Below are positions 15,791-23,462 of a DNA stretch of 64,000 nucleotides, one piece after another. Source of the stretch: Skermanella mucosa (GTDB lineage Bacteria > Pseudomonadota > Alphaproteobacteria > Azospirillales > Azospirillaceae); NCBI RefSeq assembly GCF_016765655.2, contig NZ_CP086106.1:2042501-2106500 (forward strand), given 5' to 3'. The notes under the pieces were generated by a model, which saw only the letters and a program-made list of their open reading frames with translations, was not told where the DNA came from and did not search any database. Positions within the stretch are counted from its first letter, which is position 1, and every line of letters begins with the position of its first letter. Made by a program: the position numbers and the translations under genes.

Positions 15791-17386
15791 ATGGCGCAGC
15801 CGCGGGCGAAGACCGGCGGCCGTTGGCTTCTGCGCTCGCTGGCCAGCCGGCTGGTGCTTGTCTCGGTCGTCTTCATCGCCGTGCCCATCCTGATCTACCA
15901 GCAGTTCCGGGCGGCCGACGAGGACAAGCAGACGCTGCTCCTCCAGAGCGCCCAGCAGCAAGGCCAGCTGATCGCCCGTGCGCTGGAGCCGCTGCTCGCC
16001 AAGGCGGACGCCAGCCTGCTGACGCGCCTAGGGGAGGAACTCGCCCGGTTCGCCGACGAGAACACCCGGCTGAAGCTGCTGCTTCGGCCGAAAGGGGTTC
16101 CGGGAGCCCAGGGCTTCTACTATGTCGGCGCGGCGCCGCAGGCCCCCAACGCGAACCTGGACATCGAGCGCCAGCGCCTGCTGGAACAGGGCATCCTGGC
16201 CCGCCTGGCGGATACCTGCAGCGGCAACCAGCCGCTGGCGATCCGGCTCCAGACGGCATCGGGCGCGCTGGAGGTGCTGACCTCCATCACCCCGATCAAC
16301 AGCCCGTTCGGCTGCTGGGCCGTCGTGACGTCCCATTCGACGCCGACATATCTCGGGTCCTCGATCGGCCAGCCCTACTGGCAGACGCCGGAGGTCCAGG
16401 CGGCGGCGCTGATCTACCTCGCCATGGCGGCGCTGGTGCTGCTGCTGTTCCTGGGGGTCTGGAGCAACCTGCGGCGCTTCGGCCTGCTGGCTCGCCAGAT
16501 CGGGAACCATGACGGCAACGGCCGGTCCTCCTTCGCCGAGCAGAATACCGTGCCGGAATTGCGCAGCGTCGCCGAGGACTTCGACCGGCTGGTCGACACC
16601 CTGCGCAGCTCGGCCGACAACCTGCGCCGCGCCGCCGAGGACAACGCCCACGCGTTCAAGACGCCGATCGCGGTGATCCGCCAGTCGCTGGAGCCCCTGA
16701 AGCGGATCATTCCCGGCAGCGACGGACGGGGGCCGCGGGCCATCGACATGATCGACCGTTCGCTCGACCGGCTGGACGGCCTGGTGTCCTTCGCCCGGCG
16801 CATGGACGAGGCAGCGGCCGACCTGCTGGAGCCGCCGCGCCGCAAGGTGGACCTGTCGGAGCTGCTGGAGGACATGCTGAGCGGATATGCCGGCCTGCTT
16901 GCGGAACGGCGCCTGCACCTGAGGCTGCTGATCACGCCGCACGTCGTCGTGCGGGCCGGCGAGGACCTGCTGGAAACCGTCGTCGAGAACATCGTGGAGA
17001 ACGCGATCAGCTTCTCCCCGGTCGACGGCAGCATCCAGGTGCGCCTGGCGCGGTCCGGCACCATGGCGGTGCTGACGGTCGAGGACGAGGGTCCCGGGGT
17101 CGATCCCGCCAATATCGAGCGTATCTTCGAGCGGTATTTTTCGCAGCGCGACGCGACCGACGCGGCGGAACACCGGACGCTGGACGCGACGGGCACCGAC
17201 GGCGGCCGGACGGTCGTTCCCTTCGACCAGCCGGTCCAGCCGGCGGGGACCGGCGACTCCCTCCATTTCGGGATCGGCCTGTGGATCGTCCGGCGGAACA
17301 TCGAGGCGATCGGCGGCCGGGTCACGGCGAGGAACCGGGACGCCGGAGGATTGTTGATCAGGGTCGACCTGCCGATGGCGCTATAG
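15791..17386 (+). CDS. ChvG-like sensor histidine kinase
   Basis: 531 residues, 37 bp after the response regulator. TM1 at about 21-40, a periplasmic domain of about 160 residues with two Cys (C143, C175) that could pair, TM2 at about 204-224, a HAMP-like segment, then a dimerisation domain with H-box 'DNAHAFKTPIAVIRQ' (His287; the F-K-T-P variant is typical of ChvG/PhoQ-type kinases). The ATPase domain follows with 'VVENIVENAISFSP' (N box), 'VEDEGPGVD' (G1) and 'FGIGLWIVRRN' (G2). It should phosphorylate the adjacent regulator. The rhizobial hprK/ptsH genes that often follow chvG are absent here. Confidence 0.9.
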   Translation: MAQPRAKTGGRWLLRSLASRLVLVSVVFIAVPILIYQQFRAADEDKQTLLLQSAQQQGQLIARALEPLLAKADASLLTRLGEELARFADENTRLKLLLRPKGVPGAQGFYYVGAAPQAPNANLDIERQRLLEQGILARLADTCSGNQPLAIRLQTASGALEVLTSITPINSPFGCWAVVTSHSTPTYLGSSIGQPYWQTPEVQAAALIYLAMAALVLLLFLGVWSNLRRFGLLARQIGNHDGNGRSSFAEQNTVPELRSVAEDFDRLVDTLRSSADNLRRAAEDNAHAFKTPIAVIRQSLEPLKRIIPGSDGRGPRAIDMIDRSLDRLDGLVSFARRMDEAAADLLEPPRRKVDLSELLEDMLSGYAGLLAERRLHLRLLITPHVVVRAGEDLLETVVENIVENAISFSPVDGSIQVRLARSGTMAVLTVEDEGPGVDPANIERIFERYFSQRDATDAAEHRTLDATGTDGGRTVVPFDQPVQPAGTGDSLHFGIGLWIVRRNIEAIGGRVTARNRDAGGLLIRVDLPMAL

Positions 17387-17514
17387 GGTTGCGCCGGAAG
17401 CGGTAACACAGGAGGTGTCTGTGCGCGCCGGCCATATCACAGCTTTGCCACATGACCGCGATGGGGATACCCCTATATCGTGGCAGCTAACGTATACCGA
17501 ACGGATGGACTGTC

Positions 17515-18006
17515 ATGTCCCTGCCTGATAGCGATGAGACCGGAGTTCAAAAGCCCACGGTATATCAGTACAGCTTCACGCGCGGATCGCGGCAGCCGGC
17601 CGAGGGGGGAACGGAAACGGCCGACATGGCCGAGCTCGCCCATTCCCTCGAACTGCTGCGCAGCACGAGCCTGCACCTGTCCCTTTTCAAGATCGTCCTG
17701 ACCGACGTCGACGCCGAGCAGGGGGCGATGGCCGTGCAGCGGGCCTTCGGCAAAAGCGGCATGTTCGCGTCGCTGGCCACCGGGGGATTCGCGCTGCTGC
17801 TGATCGGGACCGACATCGACAGCCGGATCACCAACGCGATGACCGTCCAGTCGATCTATGCGGCACTCGCCGCCCTTGGGTTGCGCTCGCGCCTGGAGGT
17901 GGCCGCCATCCACAGCCCGGCACCGGAGATCGGCGATCCGGACGATATCCTGCTGCATCTGGCGAACCTGCCGACCGTCCAGCATCCCTTCGGCCGCGCC
18001 GCCTGA
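17515..18006 (+). CDS. Hypothetical protein, 163 aa
   Basis: No confident family. Residues 40-160 alternate strand/helix patterns: 'LHLSLFKIVLTDVDAEQGA', 'RAFGKSGMFASLATGGFALLLIGTD', 'LGLRSRLEVAAIHSP'. This order (strand with acidic residues, helix, G-G-x-F-A-x-L-L, second strand) faintly recalls the nucleotide-cyclase/GGDEF fold, without its catalytic signature. The N-terminal 35 residues are polar. It is cytoplasmic, monocistronic, with its own leader of about 128 bp after the kinase gene. Function unknown. Confidence 0.65.
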   Translation: MSLPDSDETGVQKPTVYQYSFTRGSRQPAEGGTETADMAELAHSLELLRSTSLHLSLFKIVLTDVDAEQGAMAVQRAFGKSGMFASLATGGFALLLIGTDIDSRITNAMTVQSIYAALAALGLRSRLEVAAIHSPAPEIGDPDDILLHLANLPTVQHPFGRAA

Positions 18007-18024
18007 CGGGGCCCGGTCGCCGGG

Positions 18025-18918
18025 TCACCGCCGCCGGTTGACCAGCGCTACGCCGCCGACGGCGAGCGCCATCCCGGCCAGCGCCGGGATGCCCAGGCGC
18101 TCGTCGAACATCAGGTAGGCGATGACTGCCGTCGCCGGAGGCACGAGGTAGAACAGGCTGGCGACCTGCGCCGCGGCGCCGCGCCGGATCAGTATGTAGA
18201 GCAGGAACACCGCGCCGACCGATAGCACCAGCCCGAGCCAGGCGAGGGCGAACAGGAACTCTCCGGTCCAGCGGACCTCCATCGTCTCGAATCGCATCGC
18301 CAGGACCAGGAGGACGACGCTCGTGGCGGCGTACTGGAGGGCGGTGCCGCTCCGCAGGTCCATCCCGCCGCAGAACCGCTTCTGGTACAGGGTTCCCACG
18401 GAGATCCCGACCAGGGCCGCGACGCACAGCGCCACGCCGGACAGGTAGCCGGCCTGCAGCGACAGGTTCTCCCAGACGACCAGCAGGACGCCGCACAGCC
18501 CGAGCGTCAGGCCGAGCCACTGCCTGGCGCTGACGGTTTCGCCCAGCACCCGCCCGGATGCCGCCGCGGTGAGCAGGGGCTGGAGGCCGACGATCAGGGC
18601 CGCCACGCCGGCCGGCAGGCCGTTGGCGATGCCGGTGAATACCCCGCCGAGATAGACGCCGTGGACCAGCAGGCCGGCCACCACGATGTGGAGCGCGTCT
18701 CTCCAGCGGCGCGGCCAGGGCGCGCGCGTCACCAGCGCTACCGCGGCCAGCACGGCCGCCACCAGCGAGAGGCGGATCAGCAGGAAAGTCAGGGGTTCCG
18801 CGTAGGGCAGCCCGAACTTGGCCCCGATGAAGCCCGTGCTCCAGAGGAGGACGAAGACCGCCGGGATCAGCCGCATCCATGCCGGGCGGCCGGTCGGGGC
18901 AAGTGAGGCTTGTGCCAT
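18025..18918 (-). CDS. EamA/DMT-family transporter
   Basis: 297 residues from ATG at 18918. About ten hydrophobic helices arranged as two EamA repeats; 'FVLLWSTGFIGAKFGLPYAEPLTFLLIRL' is the typical first-repeat start, and the C-terminal 'PALAGMALAVGGVALVNRR' is the usual final helix. Members export metabolites or amino acids. It is convergent with the 163-aa gene, only 18 bp away. A longer upstream frame carries no family homology and was not used. Confidence 0.88.
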   Translation of the reverse strand: MAQASLAPTGRPAWMRLIPAVFVLLWSTGFIGAKFGLPYAEPLTFLLIRLSLVAAVLAAVALVTRAPWPRRWRDALHIVVAGLLVHGVYLGGVFTGIANGLPAGVAALIVGLQPLLTAAASGRVLGETVSARQWLGLTLGLCGVLLVVWENLSLQAGYLSGVALCVAALVGISVGTLYQKRFCGGMDLRSGTALQYAATSVVLLVLAMRFETMEVRWTGEFLFALAWLGLVLSVGAVFLLYILIRRGAAAQVASLFYLVPPATAVIAYLMFDERLGIPALAGMALAVGGVALVNRRR

Positions 18919-19046
18919 TGCGCGTTTCCTGTCGCGGACCGGAACGGGACGCCCGGCGCAGGCAGCAGGGCTAGCGCCCCGCCACGGGTTTGGCAATGGC
19001 GGGATGCTCTGCCGGCCGGGGTGCCGGGCGCGGCGCAGGCCGGGGA

Positions 19047-21188
19047 TCAGGCGACGTGGCGGCCCCGGCGCACGACGCGCCACAGCGGCAGCCGGACCGT
19101 GACATGGGTGCCCGCATGCTCTTCGCTGCGCAGGACCATGGTGCCGCCGTGCAGGCGGACCAGGGACCGGGTCAGCGGCAGCCCGAGGCCGGTTCCCGAG
19201 GTTTCCTGCTGGAGCTTGCCGTCGACCTGCCCGAACGGCTCCATGACCCGGGCAAGGTCCTTCCGGGCTATGCCTATCCCGGTGTCGCTGACGGTGATCG
19301 CCACGCGGCCGTCCGGCTCGCATTCCAGCTTCAGATCCACGGAGCCGCCGCGCGGCGTGAACTTGACGGCATTGGACAGCAGGTTGAGCAGCACTTGGCG
19401 CAACACCCGCTCGTCGCCGCGCAGGATGGGCAGGTTCGGCGGGATATGGGTGTTGAACTTCAGGCGCTTGTCATGCACCGGCTTCTGGATGAAGCGGCCG
19501 GCCGCCAGGGCGATCACGGCCAGGTCGATCTCCTGCTCGTTCAGTTCGTACTTCCGGGCCTCGATCTTCGAGAGGTCGAGCAGGTCGTTGATCAGGTTCA
19601 GCAGATGGGTCCCGCTGGCGTGGATGTCGGTGATGTACTCGCGGTACCGCTCGTTGCCCAGCGGGCCGAAGACCTCCTGGTTGATCATCTCGGAGAAGCC
19701 GATGACCGCGTTCAGCGGCGTGCGCAGCTCGTGGCTCATGCTGGCCAGGAAGTGCGACTTCGCCTTGTTGGCCTTTTCCGCGGCCTCCTTGGCGACCCGC
19801 ATGTCCTGCACCGCTTTTTCGCGCCGCCTGGTCTCCACCCTGACACGTTCGAGCACGCGGTTGTACAGCGTGGCGATCTGCCCGGCCTCGGTCTCCGCGT
19901 CTACCTGGACCGGGCGGGAGAAGTCGCCGTCGCGCCTCTGCCGGTCCATCTCCACCAGCAGCCGCAGCAGGGCGGTGTTGGCCCCGTGCTCGGCCACGTT
20001 GAGGCCGATCCGCTCGTCCTCCTGCGACACCCGAAGCGGATAGAATCGGTTGATCAGCCACAGGAGCGCGAGGCCGCCGCCGAACGAGAAGGCGCCGATC
20101 GCGCCGACGCCGCCGAGCTGGATGAGGAACTGCTCCCAGCGGGTATGGCCGTTGTTCCACAGCTCCGGCCGGCCCACCAGGGCCACCGCCAGCGTTCCCC
20201 AGATCCCGCACATCAGGTGGACGGGGACCGCCGACACGGCGTCGTCGACGCGGACTTCCTCGAGCACCCGCATGCCGACGAACAGGATGATCCCGGAAAC
20301 CGCACCGATCGCCAGGGCCCCTCCGGGACCGACCACATGGCAGGGAGCCGTGATGCCCACCAGGCCGGCCAGCACGCCGTTCATGATGATCTCCACCTTC
20401 GGCTTGCGGTGGACGCCCCAGGTGATCAGCAGGGCCGCGAGGCCGCCCGCCACGGGCGCCAGGACGGTGTTGATCAGGATGCGGGGGATCTCCGGGCTCA
20501 GCCTGAGCGTGCTGCCGGCATTGAATCCGAACCAGCCGACCCACAGCAGGAAGACGCCGAGCACCGCGACCGGCAGGTTGTGTCCCTCGATCTCCTTGAT
20601 TCCGGAGCCGGGCTCGGGACCGAAGCGGCCGGACCGCGGGCCGATCACCAGGATGGCCGCCAGCGCGATCCAGCCGCCGACGCTGTGAACGACGGTCGAT
20701 CCGGCGAAATCTATGAAGCCCAGGGACGCGAGCCAGCCGAAGGCCTGGCCCGTCTCCAGGCCCGCCCAGCTCCAGTGTCCGACCACGGGATAGATCAGGG
20801 TGGACAGGATCGCGGCGCACAGGAAATAGCCCGCGAAGCGCATCCGCTCCGCCACCGCTCCCGAAACGATCGTCGTGGCGGTGCCGCAGAACATCATCTG
20901 GAAGAAGAAGAAGGCTCCCGACCAGGGCGTCTCGCCTCCGTCGAACAGGAATCCGCTGGTGCCGATCAGGCCGGCCCAGCTCGCCCCGAACATCAGGGCG
21001 AAGCCGATCAGCCAGAAGCTGAAGGCGGCGATTAGGAAATCGACCAGGTTCTTGATGACGACGTTGATGCTGTTCTTGGCGCGGACGAGGCCCCCTTCGA
21101 GGCACGCGAATCCGGCCTGCATCAGGAAGACGAGGATGGCGGCGACGCTGAGCCAGAGCACGTCCATGTATTGACCCGCCGGATCCAT
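19047..21188 (-). CDS. Ammonium transporter-histidine kinase fusion
   Basis: 713 residues from ATG at 21188. Residues 1-390 are a full Amt/Rh channel with about 11 membrane helices. The conserved pore residues are present: Asp160 ('FIDFAGS'), the first pore histidine His168 ('VVHSVGGW') and the second His324 ('VPVHLMCGIWG'). After a short coiled segment with a HAMP-like region (400-470) comes a histidine kinase: H-box 'FLASMSHELRTPLNAVIGF' (His486), N-box 'LLNLLSNAVKF', G1 'VSDTGIGI' and G2 'TSGTGLGLPL'. There is no receiver, so the partner regulator lies elsewhere. Known Amt-kinase fusions act as ammonium sensors. The usual glnK neighbour is missing. Confidence 0.93.
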   Translation of the reverse strand: MDPAGQYMDVLWLSVAAILVFLMQAGFACLEGGLVRAKNSINVVIKNLVDFLIAAFSFWLIGFALMFGASWAGLIGTSGFLFDGGETPWSGAFFFFQMMFCGTATTIVSGAVAERMRFAGYFLCAAILSTLIYPVVGHWSWAGLETGQAFGWLASLGFIDFAGSTVVHSVGGWIALAAILVIGPRSGRFGPEPGSGIKEIEGHNLPVAVLGVFLLWVGWFGFNAGSTLRLSPEIPRILINTVLAPVAGGLAALLITWGVHRKPKVEIIMNGVLAGLVGITAPCHVVGPGGALAIGAVSGIILFVGMRVLEEVRVDDAVSAVPVHLMCGIWGTLAVALVGRPELWNNGHTRWEQFLIQLGGVGAIGAFSFGGGLALLWLINRFYPLRVSQEDERIGLNVAEHGANTALLRLLVEMDRQRRDGDFSRPVQVDAETEAGQIATLYNRVLERVRVETRRREKAVQDMRVAKEAAEKANKAKSHFLASMSHELRTPLNAVIGFSEMINQEVFGPLGNERYREYITDIHASGTHLLNLINDLLDLSKIEARKYELNEQEIDLAVIALAAGRFIQKPVHDKRLKFNTHIPPNLPILRGDERVLRQVLLNLLSNAVKFTPRGGSVDLKLECEPDGRVAITVSDTGIGIARKDLARVMEPFGQVDGKLQQETSGTGLGLPLTRSLVRLHGGTMVLRSEEHAGTHVTVRLPLWRVVRRGRHVA

Positions 21189-21442
21189 GGTCAGGAGTTC
21201 CGTCCGCGGCTTCGTGAAAGCATTCTGTCGAAGTATCCTGGATGCTTGGAGGAACGGCTGTCCGGGCCGGCTTGGCCGGGGATGAACCCTGTCGCGGTTC
21301 GCTCCCGGACAGATCATGACAGCTTACCCTAAAGATGATTTCCTGTGCCGCAAAATTTTGCCGCACCTGCGAAGAAAAAAACCGACCGGATCATGAAATC
21401 ACCATTAAAGCAACGTTAACCAATTGTTGGCTAGTGTCGGTC

Positions 21443-21967
21443 ATGCTCCGCATACCTGTGCCACCATTCGTTCTGCTGCTGATCCTACTTGCCGCAACTT
21501 GGGGTTCTTCCGTCGCGGCGGCGCCGCTGTCCGAGATGTCCGGGAGCGGCAGCGCGATGGAAGGGGACCTGCTCACGCTGAACGGCACCATGGTGCGCTT
21601 GCGCGGGATCGATGCCCCGGATGCCGGGCAGATCTGCCGATCCCTGCGAGGGGTCGAGTACGACTGCTTCGCCGCGGCGCGCGACCAGCTGCAATCCATG
21701 CTGGATCTGGGGCCGGTGACCTGCAGGGTCAGCGAGCTGGATCGTTCGCAGCAGCGGGTGGGCGTCTGCAGGGTCCTGGGGAAGGATCTGGCGGCGGCGA
21801 TGCTCGTGCGCGGCTGGGCCTTCGCCTATAGCCATCTCAGCCATGACTACTATGGGCTCGAAGCCCGGGCGCAGTCGCGCCGCGCGGGCATGTGGGCCGG
21901 ACGGGTCGAGGCGCCCTGGCTCTGGCGGACGCGCAAGCTCAACGAGAAGGGTGTCTCGGAACGTTAA
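21443..21967 (+). CDS. Secreted thermonuclease-like (SNase) protein
   Basis: 174 residues from ATG at 21443, which opens a hydrophobic signal segment (PPFVLLLILLAATWG). Staphylococcal-nuclease fold: 'GDLLTLNGTMVRLRGIDAPDAGQ' matches the conserved start (V-R-L-x-G-I-D-A-P), and 'AAAMLVRGWAFAY' and 'EARAQSRRAGMW' match the end of the domain. The catalytic Arg/Asp of the first motif are present, while the second catalytic Arg region is diverged. Four cysteines (CRSLRGVEYDC and CRVSELDRSQQRVGVC) could form disulfides in the periplasm. Probable nuclease or SNase-like adaptor. Confidence 0.82.
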   Translation: MLRIPVPPFVLLLILLAATWGSSVAAAPLSEMSGSGSAMEGDLLTLNGTMVRLRGIDAPDAGQICRSLRGVEYDCFAAARDQLQSMLDLGPVTCRVSELDRSQQRVGVCRVLGKDLAAAMLVRGWAFAYSHLSHDYYGLEARAQSRRAGMWAGRVEAPWLWRTRKLNEKGVSER

Positions 21968-22052
21968 ACAAACTTAACTTGATGACAGGGCTTGCTTCGG
22001 TGCCTAATGTGTCCTCCGCTCAGCGGTGGAAGGACCGAGGAAAGCAAGGCCA

Positions 22053-22835
22053 ATGCGTGTCTATGCACGGGAATTGAACGAGCATCTGCCGAGCCTCCGA
22101 CGCTACGCGCGCGCCTTGACCGGGTCGGTCGAGCGGGGTGACGACCTGGTGACACGCTGCGTCGAGATCGCCGTCATGGCGCCGACCCGCTTCGGCGTGC
22201 CGCTGGCTTCCACGGGCGGTCTCTATGCTCTCCTGCACGCGCTGTTCGACCGGGACGGGGAGGGCAGGCCGGACAGGTCGCCGCACCCGATCGAGCGGGC
22301 GCTGGCTCGCCGGCCGGAGATCGAACGCCGGCTTTACCTGCTGGTCGCCCTGGAGGATCTCCCGGTGGCCGAGGCCGCCAAGCTGGTCGACCTGACCGTG
22401 GCCGAGGCGACGGAGAAGCTGACCGCGATCCGGGAGTTCCTGCGGCTGGCGATGACCGCGAGGGTCCTCGTGGTCGAGGACAATGCCCTCGCCGCGGTGG
22501 ATCTCAGCGAAATGATCAGCGGCATGGGCCATGTCGTCTGCGGGTTGGCCGCGACGGAGCCCGAGGCCCTGGCGCTGGCCAACGCGGAAAGCCCGACCCT
22601 GGCCGTACTCGACATCCGCCTGGCGCGCGGGGGAAGCGGCATATCGGTGGCGCGCATGTTGCGCGAAAGGTTCGCCGTCCCCGTGATCTTCGTGACCGCC
22701 TATGCCGGCGATCTGCGCTTTCTCGACGAAGAGGGCCTGGGTCCGGTCATCCGGAAACCCTACACGAGCAACGCGGTCCAGGATGCCATCTCTCAGGCGG
22801 TGTTCGCGCCTTTGCCCGAGATGCTGCTGCACTGA
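22053..22835 (+). CDS. PhyR-type general stress response regulator
   Basis: 260 residues; start ATG 22053. PhyR layout: residues 1-130 form an ECF-sigma-like domain ('HLPSLRRYARALTGSVERGDDLV' as sigma2-like, 'RRLYLLVALEDLPVAEAAKLVDLTVAEATEKL' as sigma4-like). Residues 136-255 form a receiver with E142/D143, phospho-acceptor Asp187, 'FVTAYAGD' and Lys235. In the known pathway, phosphorylated PhyR sequesters the anti-sigma factor NepR and frees EcfG. Here neither nepR nor ecfG adjoins, so this may be a second PhyR copy. Identity as the main PhyR is not proven. Confidence 0.88.
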   Translation: MRVYARELNEHLPSLRRYARALTGSVERGDDLVTRCVEIAVMAPTRFGVPLASTGGLYALLHALFDRDGEGRPDRSPHPIERALARRPEIERRLYLLVALEDLPVAEAAKLVDLTVAEATEKLTAIREFLRLAMTARVLVVEDNALAAVDLSEMISGMGHVVCGLAATEPEALALANAESPTLAVLDIRLARGGSGISVARMLRERFAVPVIFVTAYAGDLRFLDEEGLGPVIRKPYTSNAVQDAISQAVFAPLPEMLLH

Positions 22836-22857
22836 TTACCAGGGGGTATAACGAAAA

Positions 22858-22889
22858 CGGACCGCTCCGGCCTGGGCCGGAGCGGTCCG
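22858..22889 (-). terminator. Intrinsic terminator after the GlsB-type gene
   Basis: A long GC-rich hairpin (about 13-15 bp stem centred at 22873) is followed on the minus strand by TTTTCGTT. It lies between the convergent PhyR-like and GlsB-type genes and may block both. Confidence 0.7.
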
Positions 22890-22916
22890 ATGTCCGTCGC
22901 CCGCCGGAAGCGTGCG

Positions 22917-23174
22917 TCAGGCCGCCCGCGAGCGGCCCGCGATCATGCGGTAGATCGCCAGGATGATGACCGCCCCGACCACGGCGCCGATGAAGCCCGC
23001 CCCTTCGCCGGCCCGATACCAGCCGATGGCCTGGCCAAGATAGGTCGCGACGAAAGCTCCGGCGATGCCGAGCAGGATCGTGATGATGAAGCCGCCGGGG
23101 TCGCGGCCCGGCATCAGGAATTTGGCGACGATGCCGGCCAACAGGCCGATAATGATTGTACCGATGATGCCCAT
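22917..23174 (-). CDS. GlsB/YeaQ/YmgE-family membrane protein
   Basis: 85 residues with three hydrophobic helices: 'IGTIIIGLLAGIVAKFLMPG', 'GGFIITILLGIAGAFVATYLG' and 'AGFIGAVVGAVIILAIYRMI'. This is the 'transglycosylase-associated protein' family, small inner-membrane proteins often induced by general stress. No transglycosylase activity is implied. A possible EcfG-type promoter lies 41-66 bp upstream. Confidence 0.92.
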   Translation of the reverse strand: MGIIGTIIIGLLAGIVAKFLMPGRDPGGFIITILLGIAGAFVATYLGQAIGWYRAGEGAGFIGAVVGAVIILAIYRMIAGRSRAA

Positions 23175-23214
23175 GATGTCGATCCCTTTGGATTTGCCCC
23201 TTCGATGATCCAGT

Positions 23215-23240
23215 AACGGCTGAACAGGTCGCGGAGTTCA
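23215..23240 (-). promoter_or_regulatory. Weak candidate EcfG promoter before the GlsB-type gene
   Basis: On the minus strand: TGAAC-N17-CGTT. The -10 half matches the EcfG consensus exactly and the -35 half differs in its first base. It lies 41-66 bp upstream of the ATG at 23174, a suitable distance. Confidence 0.3.
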
Positions 23241-23265
23241 AATCCAGGGCGCATGGCTGCTCCGG

Positions 23266-23457
23266 CTATGGCGGGGTAACATCGTCGGGAACACCCGGCG
23301 GGCGTCGGCGGCGGCACGCGTCGGAACAGTACTTCACCTCCTCCCAGACGGCGGCCCATTTCCGCCGCCAGGCGAACGGCCGGCCGCAGACGGCGCAGGG
23401 CTTCGTCGGCAGGTCGCCCTTGCGCCGCATGGGGCCGGTACGCCGGACGGCGGGCAT
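23266..23457 (-). CDS. DUF2256 domain protein
   Basis: 63 residues from ATG at 23457. A short cysteine motif protein: 'KPCAVCGRPFAWRRKWAAVWEEVKYCSDACR' carries C-x2-C and C-x3-C, a likely zinc-binding knuckle characteristic of DUF2256. It follows the amidase stop by 5 bp on the same strand, so it is probably cotranscribed. An internal ATG at 23430 is possible. Function unknown. Confidence 0.82.
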   Translation of the reverse strand: MPAVRRTGPMRRKGDLPTKPCAVCGRPFAWRRKWAAVWEEVKYCSDACRRRRPPGVPDDVTPP

Positions 23458-23462
23458 GGCGG

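Noticed and set aside
21343-21364. Possible sigma-54 promoter (minus strand GGC-AAAATTTT-GC) upstream of the Amt-kinase gene
   Set aside because: The spacing between the GG and GC elements is 9 bp where sigma-54 needs 10, and the site is mostly a near-palindrome around AAAATTTT. Attractive for an ammonium gene but not supported.
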